Positions 37,401 through 44,924 of a stretch of 64,000 nucleotides of DNA are shown here, piece after piece (position 1 is the stretch's first letter; every line of letters starts with the position of its first letter). Under the pieces are notes generated by a model. It ran no database searches. It was given only the letters and a program-made list of their open reading frames with translations, and had not been told where the DNA came from. The stretch spans positions 62,001-126,000 of the forward strand of contig VGYX01000005.1 of the NCBI GenBank assembly GCA_016872835.1, in the 5' to 3' direction. Made by a program: the position numbers and the translations under genes. Origin of the DNA: Planctomycetota bacterium (GTDB lineage: Bacteria; Planctomycetota; Phycisphaerae; Phycisphaerales; SM1A02).

Positions 37401-37482
37401 CGTCCAGGCGGAGAGCGCGGTGTGGGATCTGCAGAACGGGCGCATCCGGATCGTGGGCGCCTCGGGCAGCGGCGTGCGCTGA
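34405..37482 (+). CDS. Very large LptC/OstA-like LPS-transport protein
   Basis: GTG start inside the kdsC stop. One TM anchor (~8-28, 'LVATALAASVGTVILLVAVWI') precedes ~1000 residues of beta-rich repeats with phrases typical of LptC/LptA/OstA folds: 'VVQADEALFDSRLGEVRC', 'LTMLLTPDGRNIERL', 'LRYVTGDEAVMIEAQ', 'LRAGLREQDTLTLTCDRL'-like turns. The predicted role is the periplasmic bridge that carries LPS to the outer membrane. It is several times longer than LptC (~190) or LptA (~180), so it may be a fused multi-unit bridge. The assignment rests on N-terminal anchor, repeats and the kdsC neighbour. 1025 residues. Confidence 0.72.
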   Translation: MSLRGRSPLVATALAASVGTVILLVAVWIEPTAEAPQAAKSPRIVEAQDLPSPGPLRADEGTGGGATLESRGVSLDQGAWVQVADDTGRLAQQYSASRIDPERDRWMRMQEPRAMMFPKGGRVISMRAERGRLRVPDRAIESGRLDGSVVIRMYAPNAGRAVDMDRDAPAIVVQADEALFDSRLGEVRCDKRVEVVTDQLRFAGEGLTMLLTPDGRNIERLTVERPLSPIVITRRVGASEAAESEPPLPPAPGGPSAPIVPDPVEPSFYRLTLDRSVQVLRESEGERTRIDGDRLEAVFSLEGNSIGENLAHVAPSSTPSEPSRAAMPIGVAMLASAMGPVQPALERTEIRYAGRLTMEMLDAKAERPPTKDDVIVDILGSPTKLEDQRSEARIDCGRLRYVTGDEAVMIEAQSGRRFVLASPRLDLEATRFGMNRRTGKGQIEGAGRMRLGGADGAAVQAVATLTEEAAKGAGEREIAAAPASARTVRMEWERGVELAFEPGASAARLRSADFRGAVRANADEVRLEAERLMVECVAKGSRDAVTRLLAEGAARAVRQPEGGSLAAERVELSLLPLEDGASQPTKLVAEGRVAALDQSQRLWTDSMECTFRPVAGAPAQADRVDVAEMKSRGSVQALVSGDARIWANAMEADPSAKRVTLRGPNLLLARGTTAADGMSLIELDDVAGVGAAPGPGRCRAFDTVVADASPEARARPTLPAQASMEATWSDGLRYRRVDAQASEVELNGTVKAVASRTATERDDLEAAQATLTLASAGTGASTAAGEAGGVRRVQARGGVKLESRSWGRADRSDEPRLFRLMADQVTHEVATGESEVPSAGTLLVFDRDDDGARAAPPSLFDGRGTTRFKWTNRLDMRRIDALGRYRIDLDEGVELLHAGLREQDTLTLTCDRLQATVDRVTSQPNIEAPKAAGTPVDLGAPVQLRRIEGLGRVFVRTPEVDVECDVFDYDLATGIAQVTARPGRMIKVLQRGARAQPVPVQAESAVWDLQNGRIRIVGASGSGVR

Positions 37483-37498
37483 GCGTCGCGCGAAGGAC

Positions 37499-38281
37499 CT
37501 AGAGCGCGCTTCGGAGTTCCCAGAGATCCGGGAAGAGCGGCTGGAAGAGCGTGGACTTCAGGTACTGCACGCCGGCGGAGCCGCCCGTGCCGGGCTTCGA
37601 GCCGATGGTGCGCTCGACCATCTTCACGTGGCGGTAGCGCCACTCCTGCACGCCCTCGTCGAGATCGACCAGCGACTCGCAGAACGCGTGCACGGGTCCG
37701 ACCTGGCGATAGATCGGAAGGAGCATGGCCTGCATGGCCGGATCGGCGGCAGGAGGCATCTCGGGATCCCGGTGCAGGGTGCTTGGTGGAACCGTGTGGC
37801 CAAGCTTGGCGAGTCCCTGCACGAAACTGCTCCAGACCGAGGGTGCATGAACGCGCTTCTGCAACTCGGCGCGCTCGGGGGAGCCGACCGGATAGCGCTC
37901 GACCGCCTTCGCGTTCTTCTGGCCAAGCATCATCTCGAAGGCGCGGAACTGCCAGCTCTGGAAGCCGCTGGCGCTGGTGAGGAACTCGCGGAACTGCAGG
38001 AACGAGACGGGCGACATGGTCTCGAGCACGTCGATCTGCGCGACCATGGTCTTCAGGATCTTCAGCATGCGCGCAAGCGTGTCACCGGCGCGCTCGAACG
38101 CTCCGTCCTGCAGCAAGGCGCACAGTCGGTCCCCCTCGTGCAGCTGCTGCCGGAACCACAGCTCGTACACCTGATGGATGACGATGAACAGCAGCTCGTC
38201 GTGCTCGACCGGCGTGCCGACGGGCTGTTGCAGCGAAAGAAGCTCTGGAACCTTCAGGTAACGGCCGTAGGAGATGTCCAC
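37499..38281 (-). CDS. kynA: Tryptophan 2,3-dioxygenase
   Basis: The haem enzyme that opens the indole ring of L-Trp to N-formylkynurenine, first step of the kynurenine pathway. Signature blocks are all present: 'YGRYLKVPELL', 'LFIVIHQVYELWFRQ' (active-site His36), 'SGFQSWQFRAFE', and 'EWRYRHVKMVERTIG' (axial haem His218) followed by 'KPGTGGSAGVQYL'. 260 residues, normal for bacteria. No other kyn gene is nearby. GTG start; its leaderless-type promoter lies in the 3' end of the desaturase gene, which it overlaps by 28 bases. Confidence 0.97.
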   Translation of the reverse strand: MDISYGRYLKVPELLSLQQPVGTPVEHDELLFIVIHQVYELWFRQQLHEGDRLCALLQDGAFERAGDTLARMLKILKTMVAQIDVLETMSPVSFLQFREFLTSASGFQSWQFRAFEMMLGQKNAKAVERYPVGSPERAELQKRVHAPSVWSSFVQGLAKLGHTVPPSTLHRDPEMPPAADPAMQAMLLPIYRQVGPVHAFCESLVDLDEGVQEWRYRHVKMVERTIGSKPGTGGSAGVQYLKSTLFQPLFPDLWELRSAL

Positions 38282-39864
38282 GCCGACAGGCTAGCGGAGC
38301 GGCGGTGGGACGACGGTGGTGCCTGATCGATCGCGCAGGGCAGGCCGAGTCGCTCGCACAGCATGCGCGAGGTGGTCTGCGCCGAGAGGAAGATGACGGG
38401 CAGGCCGGAACCCGGGTGCGTACCGCCACCGACCAACCACACGCCATCGACGTCCTGCAACTTGTGCTGCGGGCGACGATGGAGCATCTGGCCGAGATTG
38501 TGCGCCAGATTGAAGGTGGCTCCGAACTGGATGCCTTCGCCCTGCCAGTCGAGCGGGGTGACCTGACGTTCCACACGGATTCGGCTGCGGATGTCGCGCA
38601 GGCCGAAGGTCTCCTCCAGCTGGCGGTAGGTGCGCTCGCGCAGCGTGGGGGCCTGCGCGTGCCAGTCGACATGGTTCAGGCCGGGCTGCACGTTGGGCGT
38701 GGGCACCAGCACGTACAGGCTCGACGCGCCGCGCGGCGCCATCGTTGGATCGATCGGCGCCGGATTGCACACGTACATCGAGGGATCCTCGCTGAGCGTG
38801 CCGTTCGTGGCGATGTCGGCCAGATTCTGCTCGTAGCTGCGACTCACGTAGATCGTGTGATGAGGCAGATCGACCTCGCCGTCGAGCCCCAGATAGAGCA
38901 TGAAGGTGCTGCAGCTGTAACGGCTGCGCTCGATGCGTCGGTCGGTCCACGTCCGGCGCAGGTGCGAGGGCACCAGACGGCGCATAGCGCTTGCGGCATC
39001 GGCGTTCACCACCACGTGTCGGTGGCGGCGCAGCGAGCCGTCGACCTGCACGCCCGTGGCGCGACACCCTTCGAAGTCGATCGCCTGCACTTCGCATCCC
39101 GTGTGGAACCGCACGCCGAGTTCCTCGGCGATCTCGGCCATGGCGCGCATGAGAGCGTTGCAGCCGCCCGTCGGATGCCAGATGCCGTACTCGTACTCGA
39201 TGAACGGCAGGATGCTGAAGAGCTCCGGGCACTCGAAGGGACTCATGCCCAGATACTTGCTCTGGAAGCTCATCGACAGACGGATCGAGGGGTTGCGGAA
39301 GTACCCCTTGAGGTGGTCGTAGAGGCTCTGCCAGGGGCGCAGGTGCGGGCCCGCGCGCATGGCGTCGAGCGAGGCGAGATCGAGGACACTGCGGATCGGC
39401 TTGCGCAGCAGCGGCGTCATGGCCGTGAGCTTGCGACGGTTGTCGGCGATGAATCGCAGGAAGGCAGGGCCATCGTGCGGCTCGATGCGCGAGAGCCGTT
39501 CCGACATGCGCGCGAGATCCTGCGTGGTGTCGAGCGTGATCGGTGCACCTTCGGGCTGGCCAAGCAGCAGGCGATACATCGGATCGAGGCGGGTGAGCTC
39601 CACGCGATCGGAGAGCTTGCGACCGGCGGCCGCAAGAATCTCGTCGAGCACGTAGGGCATCATGAAGAAGGTGGGGCCGACGTCGAAATGATGGTCGCCC
39701 AAGCTGAGCCGGCGGGTGCGGCCGCCGAGGACCGGCTGGCGCTCGTAGACGTCCACGCTGGCACCGCTTGCGGCAAGCAGGATCGCGGCTGACAGTCCGC
39801 CGGGACCAGCGCCGACGATGCCGACATCGGATAAGTGGCGTACGCTTCGTTCCTCAGCGATCAT
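38254..39864 (-). CDS. Carotenoid desaturase/oxidase (CrtI/CrtN family), probably C30 pathway
   Basis: An FAD-dependent phytoene-desaturase-type enzyme. The dinucleotide motif is 'GIVGAGPGGLSAAILLA' near the N-terminus with 'DVYERQPVLGGRTRR', and the family C-terminal motif 'WLVGGGTHPGSGLPVIFLS' binds FAD. With the divergent aldehyde dehydrogenase, second CrtI-like gene, glycosyltransferase and acyltransferase, it fits the squalene-derived C30 carotenoid route known from planctomycetes, as desaturase (CrtN) or terminal oxidase (CrtP). Which step cannot be told. ATG at 39864 is preferred; the frame extends further upstream but the FAD fold starts right here. 536 residues. Confidence 0.88.
   Translation of the reverse strand: MIAEERSVRHLSDVGIVGAGPGGLSAAILLAASGASVDVYERQPVLGGRTRRLSLGDHHFDVGPTFFMMPYVLDEILAAAGRKLSDRVELTRLDPMYRLLLGQPEGAPITLDTTQDLARMSERLSRIEPHDGPAFLRFIADNRRKLTAMTPLLRKPIRSVLDLASLDAMRAGPHLRPWQSLYDHLKGYFRNPSIRLSMSFQSKYLGMSPFECPELFSILPFIEYEYGIWHPTGGCNALMRAMAEIAEELGVRFHTGCEVQAIDFEGCRATGVQVDGSLRRHRHVVVNADAASAMRRLVPSHLRRTWTDRRIERSRYSCSTFMLYLGLDGEVDLPHHTIYVSRSYEQNLADIATNGTLSEDPSMYVCNPAPIDPTMAPRGASSLYVLVPTPNVQPGLNHVDWHAQAPTLRERTYRQLEETFGLRDIRSRIRVERQVTPLDWQGEGIQFGATFNLAHNLGQMLHRRPQHKLQDVDGVWLVGGGTHPGSGLPVIFLSAQTTSRMLCERLGLPCAIDQAPPSSHRRSASLSAWTSPTAVT
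38288..38293 (-). promoter_or_regulatory. TANNNT box, leaderless promoter of kynA
   Basis: TAGCCT on the minus strand is six bases before the kynA GTG and lies inside the end of the desaturase coding region, so kynA could be transcribed on its own. Confidence 0.45.
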
Positions 39865-39870
39865 GGTGAA

Positions 39871-39931
39871 GATTCGATCCCCTCTATCGTACAGATTCGT
39901 TGCGAATCCGCAGGGATGCCTTGATCGAATC
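39871..39931. promoter_or_regulatory. Nested palindrome in the divergent carotenoid promoter region
   Basis: Four copies of a 6-base unit lie symmetrically around 39901: GATTCG at 39871 and 39894, CGAATC at 39903 and 39926. The inner pair forms GATTCG-TTG-CGAATC, and the outer pair extends to 9-base perfect arms (GATTCGATC, 39871-39879; GATCGAATC, 39923-39931). Same-arm units are 23 bases apart, about two helix turns. The probable -10 of the desaturase gene (TACGAT, minus strand 39891-39886) lies between the left units. This looks like an operator for a dimeric or tetrameric regulator. Confidence 0.6.
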
Positions 39932-39954
39932 GCCCCAGCGGAAACAGCCCCCCG

Positions 39955-41415
39955 ATGAGCATGGCGGATCCGAACACCCTCATCTGTCGCCGGACACTCT
40001 CGTGGGCGGATCGGCTTCGGTGGCTGCGCCGCTTCCGCCGAGCCGTCGCGGCGCACGGCCGGGACTTGGCCCGGGTGATCGCCGAGGAGGTGGGCAAGCC
40101 GGAATCAGAAGCCTATGTCAGCGAGGTGCTGCCGCTGGTGGCCTCCATCCGCTGGCACGAGGCATGCGCCGGTTCGATTCTGGGCTCGCGCCCCGCCTGG
40201 GGTCGCCCGGGCTGGCTGCTTGGCAGGACCGTGACCCTGCAGCGCGCGCCTCTTGGGCGGGTGCTGATCATCGCGACATGGAACTATCCGGCGGGACTTC
40301 TTGGCATCCAGTTGCTGCAGGGGATCGCCGCCGGCAATCAGGTCACGGTGAAGCCGTCGGAGCGCTCGCCTGAGTCGCAGCGCCTGCTGGTCCGACTCGC
40401 GGCGTCGTGCGGTCTTCCGGACGGCTGGATCGAGCTCGCTGACGCCTCGCGCGCGGAAGGTGAGCGACTGGTCGCCCATGGCGGCTTCGACAAGGTGATC
40501 TTCACGGGCGGCAGTGGCACGGGGCTGACCGTGGCGAAGATGTGCGCGGAGTCGCTGACCCCATCGGTGCTGGAGCTCAGTGGACGTGACAGCGCGCTGG
40601 TGCTTTCGGACGCGGATCCGGCGCTTGCGGCGCGACGGCTCTGGCTTGCCTTCACCATGAACGCGGGGCAGACGTGCATGGCGCCGCGGCGCGCGCTGGT
40701 GGATCGCTCGGTGTATCGGGCGTTCCTCGACGCGATGGCTCCGCTCGCCGCCGGGGCGCGACCGGTGCGCCTGGTCGATGCCATCGAGGCGCAGCGTTGC
40801 ACGACGCTGGTGAACGAGGCGCTGGCGTTGGGCGCGCGCAGCCTGAGCGGCGTGGCCGAGGCCGCCTCGGATGGATGGATGCGACCGATCGTCGCGGTGG
40901 ATTGCCCGGCGCATGCGCCGCTGGTGCATGGCGAGCACTTCGGGCCGGTGATGGCGGTGGTGCCGGTGGATGGCTTGCACGAGGCGCTCGCGATGCATCG
41001 TCGCAACGCGCATGTGCTGGCCACGAGCGTCTTCTCGCGTTCGGCGCGCCGACTGCAGCGCAACGAGGCCTTCGTGCAGTCGCTCGGCTCCTCGGTGGTG
41101 ACCTTCAACGAGTGTGTGACGCCGACGGGACACCCCGGCGTCTCGATCGCGGGCCGAGGCGCGAGCGGCTGGGGCGCCTCGCGCGGCGAGGCCGGCCTGC
41201 TGGAACTCACGCGGCCGCTTTCGGTTTCGCGCACGGCGTCGTGGACGCCGGATGCGGAGCCGCCGCCGCCACGGATGCTTGGCATGCTGGATCACATGGT
41301 GCGGTGGTGGCATGGCGCTCGATCGCCTGGACGGCTGGAGCACCCCGCTCGGCCCGCTTTCGAAGGAACGACGGTGGAAACGCCCGCGACCGCGGGCAAG
41401 GAGCAGCACGGATGA
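39955..41415 (+). CDS. Aldehyde dehydrogenase of the carotenoid cluster (AldH-like)
   Basis: An NAD(P)-dependent aldehyde dehydrogenase. Visible are the cofactor Lys ('VTVKPSERSPES'), the glycine motif 'FTGGSGTG', the general base Glu ('LELSGRDSAL'), and the nucleophile Cys in 'NAGQTCMAPRRAL'. In C30 carotenoid pathways such an enzyme oxidises the terminal aldehyde of a diapocarotenoid to the acid before it is glycosylated; this role is inferred from the cluster. The C-terminal ~60 residues look membrane-proximal and lower in conservation. Its stop overlaps the next gene (ATGA). A second ATG at 39961 is possible. 486 residues. Confidence 0.87.
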   Translation: MSMADPNTLICRRTLSWADRLRWLRRFRRAVAAHGRDLARVIAEEVGKPESEAYVSEVLPLVASIRWHEACAGSILGSRPAWGRPGWLLGRTVTLQRAPLGRVLIIATWNYPAGLLGIQLLQGIAAGNQVTVKPSERSPESQRLLVRLAASCGLPDGWIELADASRAEGERLVAHGGFDKVIFTGGSGTGLTVAKMCAESLTPSVLELSGRDSALVLSDADPALAARRLWLAFTMNAGQTCMAPRRALVDRSVYRAFLDAMAPLAAGARPVRLVDAIEAQRCTTLVNEALALGARSLSGVAEAASDGWMRPIVAVDCPAHAPLVHGEHFGPVMAVVPVDGLHEALAMHRRNAHVLATSVFSRSARRLQRNEAFVQSLGSSVVTFNECVTPTGHPGVSIAGRGASGWGASRGEAGLLELTRPLSVSRTASWTPDAEPPPPRMLGMLDHMVRWWHGARSPGRLEHPARPAFEGTTVETPATAGKEQHG

Positions 41416-42992
41416 CTCGGAGCGCGATCGTGGTGGGTGGTGGCCTGGCCGGACTCGCAGCCGCGGTGGAATTGACGACCGCTGGCGTGAAGGTGACGGT
41501 CGTCGAGCGCAACGCGCACCTAGGCGGCAAGATGAACGTGCTGGACGAGGCGGGGTTCCGCTTCGACATGGGGCCCACGATCCTGACCATGCCGCAGGTG
41601 GTGCGGGGCATCATCGCGCGCAGCGGAAGGCACCCCGAGGACTACCTGTCGCTCGTGCGTCTGGATCCGCAGTGGCGCTGCCTCTACGAGGACGGCACGC
41701 GCGTGGACCTGCTGGAGGACGTGGGACGCATGGCGGCGGCGATGGACCGCCAGTTCCCGGGGCGCGGTGCGGGCGAGGGCTGGCGACGCTTCATTGACTG
41801 GAGTCGCCGGATGTATCGCCTGAGCGACAAGGTCTTCTTCTACAAGGATCTTGGCGGCATCGTGGACCTGATGCGTAAGCCGCCGGCGAACGATCCCGGT
41901 CTGCTGGGCGACGTGCTGGCGATGCGCATGCACAGCACGGTGGCACGAACGGTGCACAAGTGGATCGGCGAGCCGCACCTGCGTCAGCTGAGCGAGCACT
42001 TCCTTCAGTACGTGGGATCGAGTCCGTTCCTGTCGCCGTCGATCCTGGGCCTGATCGCCTCGGCGCAGGTGGACCACGGCTGCTGGTACGCGATGGGGGG
42101 CACGCGGCAGGTCGCGCGCTCGCTCGAGCGGATCCTTCGCGAGGAACACGCGGAACTGATCACCGGCGCCGCCGTGAAGCGCATCGTGCAGCGCGGTGGC
42201 GTGGCGGTGGGCGTGGAACTGGAGGATGGCCGCGCGCTGCAGGCGGATCTGGTGGTGAGCAACTGCGACGTGCAGCGCACCTACCGCGACCTGCTGGGCG
42301 ACGGTTCGAGCCTGCGCGAGCAGCAGGTGATCGCCTCGCGTTACACGCCGGCGTGCAGTGGCGTGGTGCTCTATCTGGGCCTGAACCGGCAGTACGACCA
42401 TCTGCTGCACCACAACTTCCTGTTCAGTCGCGACTCGGTGGCGGAGTTCGACGACATCTACGCGAAGGGCGTTCCCGCGCGCGATCCGACGATCTACCTC
42501 TGCGTGCCCAGCCGGACCGATCCGGCGCAGGCGCCTGCGGGCGGCGAGGCGTTCTACGCGCTCATCCACACGCCGTATCGACGCGAGGGCCAGCGTTGGG
42601 AGGGGCCTGGCGGTCTTCTGGAGCAGTATCGCCCCGTGCTGATCGAGAAGCTGAAGCGCTTCGGCATGGAGGACATCGAGCGGCACATCGTGGTGGAGCG
42701 TCATCTCACGCCGGCCAGCATCGAGCGGCTCTACAACGCCGAGGGTGGCGCGATCTACGGTCTGGCGAGCCACGGTCGCATGCGCGGCGGCTTCAAGCCG
42801 CGCAACCGCAGCTCGGTGCTTCGCAACCTGTATCTGGCGGGCGGAAGCGCGAATCCGGGCCCTGGCGTGCCGATGGTGCTGATGAGCGGCGTGACGGCCG
42901 CGCAGTCGGCGCTGCGTGATCTGGGGCTGCCGACCGAGGGCCGTGTGGCGGGTGCTGGAGCCGAGGCGTGGGCGACCGCGGCGGCGAACTGA
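41412..42992 (+). CDS. Second carotenoid desaturase/oxidase (CrtI/CrtN/CrtP family)
   Basis: An FAD enzyme with 'AIVVGGGLAGLAAAVELT' and 'VVERNAHLGGKMN' at the N-terminus, 'GTRQVARSLERIL' in the middle, and the family end motif 'LYLAGGSANPGPGVPMVLM'. It begins in the stop of the aldehyde dehydrogenase and ends inside the acyltransferase gene, so all four plus-strand genes form one operon. It is clearly diverged from the desaturase at 38.3-39.9 kb; one of the two should desaturate dehydrosqualene or squalene and the other oxidise the end group. 526 residues. Confidence 0.9.
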   Translation: MTRSAIVVGGGLAGLAAAVELTTAGVKVTVVERNAHLGGKMNVLDEAGFRFDMGPTILTMPQVVRGIIARSGRHPEDYLSLVRLDPQWRCLYEDGTRVDLLEDVGRMAAAMDRQFPGRGAGEGWRRFIDWSRRMYRLSDKVFFYKDLGGIVDLMRKPPANDPGLLGDVLAMRMHSTVARTVHKWIGEPHLRQLSEHFLQYVGSSPFLSPSILGLIASAQVDHGCWYAMGGTRQVARSLERILREEHAELITGAAVKRIVQRGGVAVGVELEDGRALQADLVVSNCDVQRTYRDLLGDGSSLREQQVIASRYTPACSGVVLYLGLNRQYDHLLHHNFLFSRDSVAEFDDIYAKGVPARDPTIYLCVPSRTDPAQAPAGGEAFYALIHTPYRREGQRWEGPGGLLEQYRPVLIEKLKRFGMEDIERHIVVERHLTPASIERLYNAEGGAIYGLASHGRMRGGFKPRNRSSVLRNLYLAGGSANPGPGVPMVLMSGVTAAQSALRDLGLPTEGRVAGAGAEAWATAAAN

Positions 42993-43777
42993 GCGGCGTC
43001 CGCATCGAGGACGCCTGGAGCGCGCGCTTTGCCGCGTTCTTCGGCTGGTACGCGCTGCGGCAGTTGCGCGGAAGGTTTCACGCCGTCCGCATCATGCCGG
43101 GCACGCGCGAGGCGCTCGCCGAGTTGGCGGCGTACGCCGGTCCGGCGATGGTGGCGATGAACCACAGCTCCTGGTGGGATCCGATGCTGGCGGTAGCGCT
43201 GTGGCGATCCTTCTTCCAGAGCCGTTCCAGCCTGTCGCCGATGGACGCGGCGCAGTTGGCACGATTCCGATTCCTGCGCAAACTCGGCATCTTCGGCATC
43301 GATCCGGACGATCCGCGTTCGATGGAGGCGATGGGGTCGTATGTGGCACGCCGCATGACCGAGATGGATCGACCCACGATCACGCTGACGCCGCAGGGGC
43401 GCTTCACCGATGTGCGCGAGCCGGTGGTGCCACGGCCCGGCTCGGCGGCGTTGCTTGCCGCGCATGCGGGCATGCGTGCGTGGAGCCTGGCGATGGAGTA
43501 CGGATTCTGGGCCGATGCTCGCCCCGAGGTGTTCCTTCGCGTGGTGGCCGTCGAGACGCCCGCGGATCGTCGTCTGGTCGGGTGGCAGCGCACGCTCAAA
43601 GCGACGATGGAGTCCAATCAACGCGCGCTCGCCAACGCCGTGCGGTCGCGCGAGGCGGCGGCCTTTGAATGCGTCGTGGGCGGCGACGCGGCGCGCGTGC
43701 ATCCGGTGTACGACCTCTGGCTTGCGCTCACGGGCCGCGCCGGCCGGATCGACCCTTCGCGGGGACCGCGCGCATGA
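42968..43777 (+). CDS. PlsC-type acyltransferase of the carotenoid cluster (CrtO-like role)
   Basis: A lysophospholipid-acyltransferase-type fold: H-x4-D in 'MNHSSWWDP' (~65) and 'LTPQGRF' (~142) in place of the usual EGTR block. In this cluster the likely job is to acylate the carotenoid glycoside, the last step of staphyloxanthin-like products. The GTG start lies 25 bases inside the preceding gene; the family fold needs little upstream of it. The stop overlaps the glycosyltransferase (ATGA). 269 residues. Confidence 0.8.
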   Translation: MGDRGGELSGVRIEDAWSARFAAFFGWYALRQLRGRFHAVRIMPGTREALAELAAYAGPAMVAMNHSSWWDPMLAVALWRSFFQSRSSLSPMDAAQLARFRFLRKLGIFGIDPDDPRSMEAMGSYVARRMTEMDRPTITLTPQGRFTDVREPVVPRPGSAALLAAHAGMRAWSLAMEYGFWADARPEVFLRVVAVETPADRRLVGWQRTLKATMESNQRALANAVRSREAAAFECVVGGDAARVHPVYDLWLALTGRAGRIDPSRGPRA

Positions 43778-44919
43778 CGGTCGAGCTGTCCACGGTGACC
43801 GGATGGGCGATGGTCGGATGCGCGGCGATGCCGTGCGTGATGACCGCGTGGAACCTCATGCTCTACAGGCGCCCACCGCTGACGGGTGAGCCGCTGGGCG
43901 AGCAGGACCGGGTCGATGTCTGCATTCCTGCGCGCAATGAGGCCGCGAACATCGAGGCGTGCGTCCAAGGCGTGCTGGCGTCGGTCGAGGTGCCGGTTCG
44001 CGCCTGCGTGTACGACGACCAGAGCGCCGACGCGACGCCGGAGATCCTCCTCCGACTGGCACAGGCGGACGCGCGCGTGATTCGGGTTCCCACAGTACCG
44101 CTTCCAGCCGGATGGAACGGCAAGCAGTGGGGATGTGAGCGCATGGGGCGCGCGAGTGACGCCGCGTGGCTCCTGTTCACCGATGCCGACGTGCGGCTGG
44201 ATCCGCGGGCCGTCGTCGCCGCGGTTCGATTCGCGCACACGTCCGGCAGCGATCTTGTGAGCACCTTCCCGCGCGAGATCTGCGGCTCGCTGGGCGAGGC
44301 GCTGACGGTGCCGATGATCCATTTCGTGCTGCTTGGCTACCTGCCGATGGGTTTCATGCGGCGGGATCGAAGGCCCGCGCTCGCCGCCGGCTGCGGGCAG
44401 TTCCTGCTGGTGCGTCGCGAGGTCTGGCAGCGCAGCGGCGGACATGCCGCGTTCAAGGCCAGCATGCACGACGGCATCAAACTGCCGCGGAGCGTGCGCA
44501 TGAGCGGGGGGCGGACGGACCTCTTCGACGGCACGGATCTGGTGTCGTGTCGCATGTACCGTGGGTTCGCGCAGTCCTGGCGTGGCTTCGTGAAGAACGC
44601 CTACGAGGGACTTGGATCGATCGGCACGCTGCTCTTCTTCACGATCATGCATGCGGTCGGACATCTGCTGCCGTGGGCGATCGCGATCGCCGCGCTTGCG
44701 GGCGCAGCGTGGGGACACGCCCTGGTCGGTCATGCCGCGTTGGCGATCGTGCTGGCGTACCTGACGCGCGTCATGCTCGCCGTGCGCTTCCGGCAGCCGT
44801 GGAGCGCGTTGGCGCTGCACCCGTTGGGTGTGGCGCTGATGACCGCGATCCAATGGACCAGCCTCTGGGTCGCGAGGCGTGGCCGGCGTGAGTGGAAGGG
44901 GCGCGTGGCAGGCGCCTGA
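43774..44919 (+). CDS. Membrane glycosyltransferase family 2 (CrtQ-like)
   Basis: An N-terminal TM helix (~7-30), a GT2 catalytic domain (~45-270) with 'DDQSADATPEIL', the D-x-D motif in 'LLFTDADVRLD', and a substrate loop 'GWNGKQWGC', then three C-terminal TM helices (~285-375). This topology matches CrtQ-type carotenoid glycosyltransferases, and the cluster makes transfer of a sugar to a C30 carotenoic acid likely. Last gene of the plus-strand operon; the next gene is convergent, six bases on. 381 residues. Confidence 0.85.
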   Translation: MTVELSTVTGWAMVGCAAMPCVMTAWNLMLYRRPPLTGEPLGEQDRVDVCIPARNEAANIEACVQGVLASVEVPVRACVYDDQSADATPEILLRLAQADARVIRVPTVPLPAGWNGKQWGCERMGRASDAAWLLFTDADVRLDPRAVVAAVRFAHTSGSDLVSTFPREICGSLGEALTVPMIHFVLLGYLPMGFMRRDRRPALAAGCGQFLLVRREVWQRSGGHAAFKASMHDGIKLPRSVRMSGGRTDLFDGTDLVSCRMYRGFAQSWRGFVKNAYEGLGSIGTLLFFTIMHAVGHLLPWAIAIAALAGAAWGHALVGHAALAIVLAYLTRVMLAVRFRQPWSALALHPLGVALMTAIQWTSLWVARRGRREWKGRVAGA

Positions 44920-44924
44920 ATCGG

